Below are positions 1-5,695 of a stretch of 14,790 bases of DNA, one piece after another. The position numbers were made by a program, and so were the translations under genes. The notes beneath the pieces were generated by a model, which saw only the letters and a program-made list of their open reading frames with translations, was not told the origin of the DNA and did not search any database. Source of the DNA: an uncultured Eubacteriales bacterium (GTDB lineage Bacteria; Bacillota; Clostridia; Oscillospirales; Acutalibacteraceae); contig CAQKRU010000022.1 of NCBI GenBank assembly GCA_948823415.1, positions 1-14,790 of the forward strand, given 5' to 3'. Numbering within the stretch: position 1 is the first letter of the stretch; each line of letters opens with the position of its first letter.

Positions 1-159
1 TTTGCTTACAGTCTTTTTTTGTTGCCGTTTGTCTAGTTAATATTTTGGCCTTTTGATAACACAGAAAGCGGTATTTCACATGTACATATTTTATTCATCA
101 AGAGCACCACCATGTTTCTTCATATTTTTGAAATTTTAGAAATACGGAGAGACAACGAA

Positions 160-485
160 ATGATAATAAAATATGAATTTATAGACGGAAAAAAGATAGA
201 GATTGAGGTATCAGCAGAGCTTTGGCAAGTTATATTGCAAATTGATAAAGAAACCAAAAATAATGATAGACGCGAAACCAGACGACATAAAAGTTTAAGT
301 GAGTTAAGTGATAAAGATGACTTGATAGCGGATGAAAGTATAGATATTGAAAAAAACATTTTACAAAAATTTGATATGGACAAGTTGTATGATGCATATC
401 TAAACTTAAGCCATCTGAGCAGGAGTTAATACATAAACTTTATTTGGATAAGCAGATTAAGGATAAAACAAAAACTCGACGATAA
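160..485 (+). pseudogene. Frameshifted sigma-70-like small regulator of the phage/ICE type
   Basis: The frame opens at ATG 160, preceded by a GGAG box at 146-149, and runs to a stop at 427-429 (89 residues). The N-terminus (MIIKYEF, then a short acidic linker and the block RRETRRHKSLSEL) resembles the small sigma-70-like proteins carried by clostridial phages and integrative elements. The family then normally has a helix-turn-helix that starts with a PxEQELIxKxYF-type block. Here that block, PSEQELIHKLYLDKQI, is present but in another frame: shifting by -1 near 406-411 carries the reading on to a stop at 483-485. I read this as a frameshift, with the end of the helix-turn-helix also missing. 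The longer upstream start at 112 lacks a ribosome binding site. Family assignment is by pattern memory and fairly secure; loss of function is inferred. Confidence 0.6.
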
Positions 486-630
486 GTCGTACAAGCTAGA
501 TGAATATTTGGAATTGATATTAAAAATAGTGAACATCCGTCTTGCAGCTGATGCAGCAGAAGACGGGCGCAAATATTTTAGTCAGCTTATGTCTTTATGC
601 CGTGGCTTTAAACAATGCGATCACCGATAG
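430..630 (+). pseudogene. Unidentified coding-looking fragment after the broken sigma-like gene
   Basis: There is no stop between 430 and the TAG at 628-630, in the same frame as the start of the preceding sigma-like gene. The translation contains a plausible amphipathic stretch (KLDEYLELILKIVNIRLAAD, then AEDGRKYFSQLMSLCRGF) that looks more like protein than random AT-rich DNA. No start codon with a ribosome binding site is visible, and I do not recognise the family. It is probably the 3' remnant of another accessory gene joined to the sigma-like relic by deletion. It could also be an open stretch by chance. Confidence 0.3.
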
Positions 631-758
631 ATTCATAATCTCGTCGATGCTGGGGATTCATTTTTGCAATCAATAAGCAACGAATACTTATACTGCTTGC
701 TACATCGGGATTCAGAGACATCAAAGCAAGTATTTCAATTGATAATGGAGGATTTTTG

Positions 759-1046
759 ATGTGGACTTTAAAACAGAATTTTAGAGAATTTATGGATAAT
801 ATGCTTGACGATATAATTTCTGATTTAGAAAATAAAAGTCCAGAATACAAAGCTTGTAAGAAAGATGAGAGTGACAATATAGATAAATTTGATGAAATGA
901 TAGGCAGAATGTCGAAAGAGGACATAGATTTTCTGAAGAAACACGAGATGAACGTTTTTAATATTTCTGCTGCAGAACAAAGCTATATCTATTATCGTGG
1001 TTACAAGGATTGCGTTCGACTCCTTAAAATAATTGGCGTGATATGA
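759..1046 (+). CDS. Small DUF6809-like hypothetical protein
   Basis: This 95-residue protein starts at ATG 759, seven bases after a GGAGG box (747-751); a TTG three bases earlier is a poorer choice. It is charged and mostly helical. Its layout is an N-terminal DISDLENKSPEYK block, a middle rich in Asp, Lys and Met, and a C-terminal AAEQSYIYYRGYKDCVRLL motif. That layout resembles the DUF6809 family of small clostridial proteins, often carried by phages and integrative elements, which end in an E..YxxGxxxG.RLxxE-type helix. No biochemical function is known to me. It lies between a broken sigma-like gene and the 3' end of tRNA-Leu, so it is likely cargo of a decayed element integrated at that tRNA. 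The family call is by pattern only. Confidence 0.55.
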   Translation: MWTLKQNFREFMDNMLDDIISDLENKSPEYKACKKDESDNIDKFDEMIGRMSKEDIDFLKKHEMNVFNISAAEQSYIYYRGYKDCVRLLKIIGVI

Positions 1047-1183
1047 ATTTATAAGACTTAGGAGAACTTTTGTAAAAAGCAAAAGAACCCAAATTGCTGG
1101 GCTCTCAGCTTTGTGTCAATTAATAGTTGGGTTAAAATATACATACTTTTTAAAAGTCAAGGATTTTTATTCTTTAATACTCT

Positions 1184-1220
1184 AAAAAACGCGCGACACA
1201 CTGATATTTGTATCAATAGT
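1184..1220 (-). terminator. Possible terminator downstream of tRNA-Leu
   Basis: Read on the minus strand, an imperfect 8-bp hairpin (TATTGATA / TATCAGTG, loop CAAA, plus-strand 1201-1219) lies just after the tRNA-Leu 3' end. A run of six T follows about nine bases after the stem. The gap between stem and T run makes this only a plausible intrinsic terminator. Confidence 0.35.
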
Positions 1221-1231
1221 TGAGGTAAAAT

Positions 1232-1316
1232 TGGTGTGAGTGACGGGGCTTGAACCCGTACGTTGAAAAACACACGCCCCTCAAACGTGCCTGTCTACCA
1301 GTTCCAGCACACTCAC
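1232..1316 (-). tRNA. tRNA-Leu (anticodon GAG)
   Basis: On the minus strand this 85-base gene begins GTGAGTG and ends CACTCAC-A-CCA, so the acceptor stem pairs fully and the CCA end is encoded. The anticodon stem CACGT/GCGTG encloses the loop TTGAGGG, giving anticodon GAG. The T arm is ACGGG-TTCAAGC-CCCGT. The extra variable-arm bases (TGTTTTTCAACGT) fit a class II leucine tRNA. The 3' end points left, towards accessory genes at 160-1046, so it could have served as an integration site. Confidence 0.96.
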
Positions 1317-1331
1317 AATTTTACACAGGTT

Positions 1332-1360
1332 ATTGTAGGGTATTTTCATGATTTTGTCAA
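1332..1360 (-). promoter_or_regulatory. Sigma-A promoter of tRNA-Leu
   Basis: On the minus strand there is a perfect TTGACA -35 box (1355-1360), a 17-base spacer and a TACAAT -10 box (1332-1337). The tRNA 5' end lies 15 bases beyond the -10 box. Confidence 0.85.
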
Positions 1361-1639
1361 TAGAGCAAGGGCAGCGTAGAGAAGTCACTAAATGTATAAA
1401 GTAAAGATATAGCATACGTCAAAAATTAAGACTTATTAAGTCCATGTATACACGGAAAATCCCAAATTGATATTCTGCATATCATATTTTATAAAGTGAT
1501 TGAGTCAGCTTTGTGTTTTGAATACCGATGAGGGTTATCAGGAAATCACTATGACAAAGAAATTGAGAAAACAAAAAATAAACTTCGTTTAGAGGCTTTA
1601 AACGGACGAGACAATTTTACAAGCCATCAGGAACAATTT

Positions 1640-2785
1640 TTGGAGTTTGATTTATTACAATCATCTATGATAGATTCTATTTTAAGATCTGTAAAGGCAT
1701 TTATACCACTTACAGTCCTTTCATTTGCTCTTAATAATTCAGGGAAAGCCATAAAAAACGCAAGGGACACTTATGTTGCTGCCAGTAGTGCAATTGATAA
1801 AATTATGTTTAAACTAACCTACAAAGGAATAGATATAAGCAATTATGACGTATTATTAAAAAACCTAAAAGAACGGCTTCAAGCTGAGTTAGTTGGTCAA
1901 GATGAAGCAATAGAGCAAATTTTAAATGTTTTTACAGGTTATTTTGAAGCTATATTACAGGCAAGAAGTGTTGGGGAAGAATATAGGCATGGCGTACTTT
2001 TGTACTTTATAGGGCCTCCGGGCACAGGTAAAACTACTGCTATGCGTATTATAGCGGAAGTTCTTGGACTTGCAGCTTGTACCATAAAAACATCTGATGT
2101 AATTGGCGGTAAACGTAAGAAAGATGCACAGGATGTGTTTTCTAGGGCTACAGACGGAGAAACTATAGATACTGGAAGGATGAAAGTTTACAATGAATCT
2201 ACTTTTGAAAAATATTTAAATAGTGGTAAGCCTTCTCTATTTTTTATCGATGAAGTTGAAAAAATGAGAGCGTTGGACGCTGTTTTAAGGCAAACAGGAG
2301 AATTTGATAGTAATGGCAAGAAAATTCCGGGCAGTGTTGACGAAGCAACAAGAGACTTTGTAGATGCCGGAGAAATTGCGAAAAAGAATGCATATGGGTC
2401 AATTTTAATATTGGCTTCTAATGAGACAAAAGAAGATCTTCAGAAGTTAGAATCTAGTTTTTTTAATAGAATTAGAAATGGCGTAATAGAGTTTAAAGAA
2501 TTAGAATCACAAGATTACAAAGAAATAATTAAACGCAAAATACAGCCTATTAAGAAATACTATAAAAACGACTTTAATGTAGATATAGATTGGGATAACG
2601 ATGCTTTAGAGTATTTTTCCCATAAAATTTCAGAAGAAGACACTGGTGCACGTCCAATTGACAATTTAGTAAATGATATCCGTTGTGCTTTAAAATTTTT
2701 CCGAGACAAAAATGCTAATGATTTTAATGGTAAGAAATTAATTTTAAACTTTGATCAAATCACTGAAAGGTTATTTGTTGAATAA
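1640..2785 (+). CDS. Single-ring AAA+ ATPase of the ClpA/B D2 (torsin-like) type
   Basis: The protein has 381 residues and one AAA+ module. Visible motifs are Walker A GPPGTGKT (125-132), Walker B LFFIDE (200-205), sensor-1 Asn (SNET, about 261), candidate arginine fingers in FFNRIRN (275-280) and sensor-2 GAR (336-338), followed by a small C-terminal lid. The VGQDEAIEQIL block (85-95) precedes Walker A as in Clp/Hsp100 D2 domains, which use ATP to unfold or remodel proteins. There is no Clp N-domain, no first AAA ring and no obvious ClpP-binding loop. Residues about 19-31 are hydrophobic but short for a membrane span. TTG 1640 follows AGGAA (1629-1633), yet the frame is open upstream to 1532 without ATG, GTG or TTG in a usable place, so the true start is uncertain. 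The surroundings are decayed accessory DNA with no partner gene. Substrate unknown. Confidence 0.8.
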   Translation: MEFDLLQSSMIDSILRSVKAFIPLTVLSFALNNSGKAIKNARDTYVAASSAIDKIMFKLTYKGIDISNYDVLLKNLKERLQAELVGQDEAIEQILNVFTGYFEAILQARSVGEEYRHGVLLYFIGPPGTGKTTAMRIIAEVLGLAACTIKTSDVIGGKRKKDAQDVFSRATDGETIDTGRMKVYNESTFEKYLNSGKPSLFFIDEVEKMRALDAVLRQTGEFDSNGKKIPGSVDEATRDFVDAGEIAKKNAYGSILILASNETKEDLQKLESSFFNRIRNGVIEFKELESQDYKEIIKRKIQPIKKYYKNDFNVDIDWDNDALEYFSHKISEEDTGARPIDNLVNDIRCALKFFRDKNANDFNGKKLILNFDQITERLFVE

Positions 2786-3325
2786 AATCTTTGCATTTTA
2801 AAAAATTTAAAAATAGATTAATAAAGAAAAAGAGTGAAGTAACACATATTGATCCCTGAACTTGGCTAAATCCATACATTATTTGTTTATTGCTCTCAAT
2901 TGATTTTGCAGGTTGTATGTTTAATCTGGGGTTTTAATTTTAAATCAGACTCCCACGTTGTATCTTCTAGTATTTTAGGTATGATAACAAAGTTGTAAAA
3001 TTTTGTTTGGGCATTTACTCATAGCCTCGCAATGATGTTTATAATTTTGGGGCGTAGTTACTTCACCTTTGGAATTATCGGGACTTTTTGGTGCATTAAT
3101 AATTCGTTTATGATTAAGCCTTGACTAAAGCATATTTTGGCATTATGAGCCCCAGTGCTTGGCTATCGATTTTGTTTATGGTGCTGGAGCTTATTGCCGC
3201 GATATTGGTGGCATTGTCAAGTACATATTTTAAACTTGAAAGACATAATTAAAAAATTTCCCTTTAAAATTAGATTTTTGCTTTTACTCATGAGATTTTT
3301 ATATAATTAAGCTTTGCATGATGCC
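2786..3325. other. AT-rich region without an intact gene; possible gene relics
   Basis: No intact gene is supported here. Two coding-looking pieces stand out. On the minus strand, 2896-3018 is open for 41 codons without a start (it includes VIIPKILEDTTWESDLKL). On the plus strand, the ATG at about 3146 opens a 35-codon hydrophobic ORF (MSPSAWLSILFMVLELIAAI, then KLERHN and a stop at about 3249-3251), which resembles the last membrane helix of a transporter. Neither has a ribosome binding site. They are best read as eroded remnants, with low certainty. Confidence 0.3.
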
Positions 3326-3481
3326 TCATGGGCGTAAAAAGAAATTAATAACAGTTGAAAAAACAGACAGACTGGCCTCCGTATCCTTAGAATTAAGTGA
3401 TTTTACATCAATAGTAGTGGTTAAAAGTATTAGTGTTACAGTTAACAAAGAAGCTATCATTTTGCGAAATAAACTTTTCAT
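3326..3481 (-). CDS. Short protein with a signal peptide, possibly truncated
   Basis: On the minus strand ATG at 3481 is preceded by AGGAGA (3491-3496, nine-base spacing) and, further upstream, by a TTGTAA/TATAAA promoter candidate. The 51 residues begin with a classic signal peptide: MKSLFRK, then a hydrophobic core ending in TLILLTTTIDV. About 25 polar residues follow, ending NFFLRP. I do not recognise a family. Either this is a genuine small secreted peptide or, more likely given the eroded neighbourhood, it is the intact 5' end of a larger secreted-protein gene cut short by a stop or deletion. The longer open frame up to 3520 lacks a better start. A plus-strand ORF over the same bases (3318-3560) is its shadow. 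Confidence 0.5.
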   Translation of the reverse strand: MKSLFRKMIASLLTVTLILLTTTIDVKSLNSKDTEASLSVFSTVINFFLRP

Positions 3482-3508
3482 TATACAAATTCTCCTAACT
3501 TTATTTTT

Positions 3509-3536
3509 TTTATATTGCATAAAAAATAATTTACAA
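3509..3536 (-). promoter_or_regulatory. Candidate promoter of the signal-peptide ORF
   Basis: On the minus strand, TTGTAA (3531-3536) and TATAAA (3509-3514) are separated by 16 bases and sit just upstream of the AGGAGA box and ATG at 3481. The surrounding DNA is very AT-rich, so chance matches are common. Confidence 0.4.
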
Positions 3537-3560
3537 TTTCTAAAAAAAGAAAATATTTAA

Positions 3561-3836
3561 AATTTTGTATTAAGTAATATTTAATTATAAATTATTCAAC
3601 AAATTTGTGATTAATTTGCACATCTAGTTTTAATAAATTACGGATTACCGAGAGCAATTTGATTAGTATCGGTGGATAAATAAGTAATTATTTAATTTTC
3701 AGCTCAAAAAATTTAAGATATGTCGGATTATTAGGGCCTATGAGAATGCTTTGAATTTTGAAGTTCTTAAATAAGGAACGTAATAAAGGCTTTTGAACAG
3801 GCTTGGGTTTTGCTCTTAGCCTTAAATTTTCACGGT
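3561..3836. other. AT-rich stretch without recognisable features
   Basis: I see no open frame of useful length, no RNA gene and no clear promoter pair here. It is probably decayed sequence. Confidence 0.4.
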
Positions 3837-3923
3837 CCAGCGCAGCGCTGGTCGGTTAGGAGGTTCAAAGGGGAATTGAAATCCCCTTTGAACGTTTTTG
3901 GATACTTTTTGCGTTGCAAAAAA
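3837..3923. repeat. Cluster of three hairpins, likely an intergenic repeat element
   Basis: Three inverted repeats follow each other within 90 bases. First is CCAGCG-CAG-CGCTGG (3837-3851). Second is a perfect 12-bp stem, GTTCAAAGGGGA (3863-3874) with TCCCCTTTGAAC (3882-3893) and a 7-base loop, followed by GTTTTTGG. Third is ACTTTTTGC-GTT-GCAAAAAAGT (3904-3923) with one bulge. The second stem with its T run could act as a terminator, but no gene ends nearby. The block is more GC-rich than its surroundings and looks like a mobile or repeated structured element. A 64-codon minus-strand ORF across it has no ribosome binding site and appears spurious. Confidence 0.5.
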
Positions 3924-4077
3924 GTGACTTAAAATTAAAGTTTGGCTGAAAATAAATCCGCGATGAACCCAGCAATCTATAATGATACTCCTGCCCATAG
4001 CCGAGGTAGGTAGCACCCGCTGGCAAGTTCGCGCCCAAAGTTTTGCGCGTGTAAAAAGTTTAATAGAAGAGTAGAGC

Positions 4078-4379
4078 TTAACTAGCTACATTTTTGAAAG
4101 TTGAATGTATAATAACTTCTTTCCCGATGCTTTTGGCAAATTTATTTTCTTTTGCAATCTGATCCCCAACATATCCTTGACTATCAACGACATAAATTGC
4201 ATCTGAAGGCTCAGTATTTCTATAATGTACGTTTTCAAGAGCAGATTGATCCGTTAGCGTAATATCTAAGTCGTCTACATTGTACACACATTGTAAAGCA
4301 TTTATATTTTCTCTTGTTTCTAGCAAAAATGCTTTTCTTCGCAAATTTCATACTTCCCACATATCGTAACAATTTTCAT
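4078..4379 (-). pseudogene. Nucleoside 2-deoxyribosyltransferase-like gene, frameshifted
   Basis: On the minus strand ATG at 4379 follows a strong AAGGAG box (about 4387-4392) and encodes MKIVTICG, the usual start of this family (TICGSMKF). The next block, GSMKFAKK, reads only in a second frame, and the remainder (LLETRENINALQCVYNVDD to the stop at 4078) only in a third. Two indels, near 4360 and 4340, therefore break the gene. The C-terminal part carries the family pattern HYRNTEPSDAIYVVDSQGYV and then KENKFAKSIGKEVII, similar to the I.L.SD.I.VVN..GYIG..T..EI.YA...GK motif of nucleoside deoxyribosyltransferase-like enzymes. Members split or transfer deoxyribosyl groups, or serve as hypothetical cargo in phages. 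The 5' end abuts the recombinase fragment at about 4388, apparently a deletion junction. Confidence 0.6.
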
Positions 4380-4387
4380 TGGTTAAA

Positions 4388-4543
4388 CTCCTTTTATGCC
4401 ACGCCAAAGGCTGGGAGTTGAAGGATATCCAAACCTGGCTTGGCCACGCGGATATAGAAACCACAGCTGATGTTTACACCCATATCAGTAATACAAGGAA
4501 AAATAATATGGCTAAGGATATTCAACATACCTTCTCTTTGTAA
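4388..4543 (+). pseudogene. C-terminal fragment of a tyrosine recombinase (integrase)
   Basis: The plus-strand frame to the TAA at 4541-4543 encodes HAKGWELKDIQTWLGHAD, then ETTADVYTHIS and a tail ending in TFSL. This is the C-terminal catalytic end of a tyrosine integrase: the LGHAD histidine and the ADVYTH tyrosine nucleophile are both visible, and the tail matches Tn916-type/phage integrases of Firmicutes. The N-terminal arm- and core-binding domains and the R-K-HxxR residues are absent. The preceding codons (KLLLC) differ from the expected ASLLL block and run into the start of the divergent nucleoside-transferase-like gene. It ends 120 bp from the 3' end of tRNA-Pro, the usual position of an integrase beside its tRNA attachment site. 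It is a dead remnant of an integrated element. Confidence 0.8.
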
Positions 4544-4662
4544 AACTATTTAAACTTATAAATTTTATAGTTTCAGAAAATTCGTAGAAACCCTTAATTA
4601 TGGGTGACAAACAAGCAAAATCAAAAGACGTTAAAACTTCAGCAATGACGTAGAGTTTCAAC

Positions 4663-4739
4663 TGGTCCGAGTGACTGGAATTGAACCAGCGGCCTCTTGA
4701 ACCCCATTCAAGCGCGCTACCAATCTGCGCCACACCCGG
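4663..4739 (-). tRNA. tRNA-Pro (anticodon GGG)
   Basis: On the minus strand the 77-base gene begins CCGGGTG and ends CACTCGG-A-CCA, with a fully paired acceptor stem (one G-T) and an encoded CCA. The anticodon stem CTTGA/TCAAG encloses ATGGGGT, giving anticodon GGG. The T arm is GCTGG-TTCAATT-CCAGT. Its 3' end faces a tyrosine recombinase fragment at 4388-4543, so it probably served as the attachment site. Confidence 0.95.
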
Positions 4740-4751
4740 ATACGCAATTTC

Positions 4752-4780
4752 ATTTTATCATAAGGGCTATATTTTTTCAA
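4752..4780 (-). promoter_or_regulatory. Sigma-A promoter of tRNA-Pro
   Basis: On the minus strand, TTGAAA (4775-4780), a 17-base spacer and TAAAAT (4752-4757) lie 12 bases before the tRNA 5' end. Confidence 0.8.
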
Positions 4781-5128
4781 GCAGAGTACGTCTAATGGCA
4801 AGACTCTCGTAACCGTTATAAAAATTAAAATTTGAGTACATCGCCAGTAGTCGCATATTATTTGAGAGTTCTTACTTAAAATGGCCTTTTTTATCGTAAA
4901 AAGGTGATATTTAAGCTGTTTTAATTAAATCTATTTATTAGCGCAGATAATTTACCTTAGCGACTTTACACTGGGAGATTACAAATTTTATTCAACTTAG
5001 CTGCGCCCCCCATTGCAGCTTGTTTACTTCAGCGTTTATGTCGCAAACTTCGTTGCGCAACGCACGGGTTACCTCAACTTTTATAATTAGAAGCAACATA
5101 TTTTATTTTTATATAAGCTTGTTCTATT
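4781..5128. other. Intergenic region with a GC-richer coding-looking patch
   Basis: The stretch is AT-rich except for about 4990-5075. On the minus strand, 4992-5099 is a 35-codon frame from an ATG with no ribosome binding site (VEVTRALRNEVCDINAEVNK, then LQWGAQLS and a stop). The translation looks protein-like, so it may be a gene relic or part of a repeated element. A perfect 12-base palindrome, CGTTGCGCAACG, lies at 5051-5062. There is also a short hairpin with A/T-run arms at about 4885-4905. No intact gene is supported. Confidence 0.3.
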
Positions 5129-5263
5129 ATGCATAGAATGGACTTATTTTTATTTGCAACGCAAGTCATTTTATTATTTTTGGCCATTTTATCAATGAAT
5201 ATTTCTTTCGGTATGCTTTTATTAATCATAAAGCGCCGACTTTTTTTATATTATTTAAAGTAA
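5129..5263 (+). CDS. Possible small membrane peptide (41-44 residues)
   Basis: An ORF from ATG 5129 or ATG 5138 to TAA 5261-5263 encodes about 30 mostly hydrophobic residues (FATQVILLFLAILSM, then FGMLLLII) followed by a basic tail, IKRRLFLYYLK. That is the layout of a single-span membrane peptide with its C-terminus in the cytoplasm. It ends 26 bases before the three-gene cluster that starts at 5290. Against it, there is no convincing ribosome binding site, and T-rich DNA readily gives hydrophobic codons by chance. I do not recognise a family. Confidence 0.3.
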   Translation: MHRMDLFLFATQVILLFLAILSMNISFGMLLLIIKRRLFLYYLK

Positions 5264-5289
5264 AAATTTTGAAGGAGGAAAGATTCATT

Positions 5290-5673
5290 TTGGCTACAGG
5301 ATATATTGTTGTTAACGTTTACACCTCGCGAGCACAGCTTCCGCTTAGGAACGCGCAAGTTTCTGTTACAGATGGCAATGAGGAGAGTCCTAAACTTTTG
5401 GGATTTCGGCTGACGGGAGCTACTGGAAAAACCGATCAAATCGAAATAGAAACGCCGGATTTGGACTTATCTTTGAGCCCGTCTAAAGATACAGCTTTTG
5501 CTGTTTGTAGCGTAAAAATCTCGCACCCATCGTACTATACTTTGAATATAAGTGACGTTCAGGTTTTTGCCAATACGCAAACTTTGCAGAATGTCGAACT
5601 GATTCCGCTGACGGAAAACAGCAAGCCGCAGGACAGAACCATAAACAGAACAACCCCATCTCAAAATTTATAA
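5290..5673 (+). CDS. Carboxypeptidase-regulatory-like (Ig-like fold) protein of the spore/peptidoglycan cluster
   Basis: I start the gene at TTG 5290 because a strong AAGGAGGA box lies at 5272-5279, giving a 127-residue protein beginning MATGYIVVNVYTSRAQLPL. The pattern of a beta-strand, then PLRNAQVSVTD, then TGATGKTDQIEIETPD and a closing strand with LQNVELIPL matches the carboxypeptidase-regulatory-like fold, a small beta sandwich used for surface or matrix contacts. There is no signal peptide or membrane segment. The C-terminal 20 residues are polar and rich in Pro, Thr and Asn. It is first in a cluster with two peptidoglycan-binding proteins, 22 bp upstream of the next gene. This set recurs in Clostridia (from memory), so the protein probably acts with them on the spore or cell wall. 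The exact role is unknown. Confidence 0.75.
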   Translation: MATGYIVVNVYTSRAQLPLRNAQVSVTDGNEESPKLLGFRLTGATGKTDQIEIETPDLDLSLSPSKDTAFAVCSVKISHPSYYTLNISDVQVFANTQTLQNVELIPLTENSKPQDRTINRTTPSQNL

Positions 5674-5695
5674 TCGAAGTGAGGCGATATCAACC

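Noticed and set aside
1072..1179. Open plus-strand stretch after the DUF6809-like gene
   Set aside because: No start codon with a ribosome binding site and no recognisable family; its length is unremarkable for this composition.
3822..4016. 64-codon minus-strand ORF over the hairpin cluster
   Set aside because: No ribosome binding site; the bases are explained by inverted repeats, and such ORFs across structured intergenic elements are commonly spurious.
4512..4733. 73-codon minus-strand ORF over tRNA-Pro
   Set aside because: It reads through a clear tRNA gene and starts inside it.
4885..4905. Hairpin CCTTTTTT / AAAAAGG as a terminator
   Set aside because: The arms are A/T runs, no gene ends upstream on either strand within a sensible distance, and such matches are expected in AT-rich DNA.
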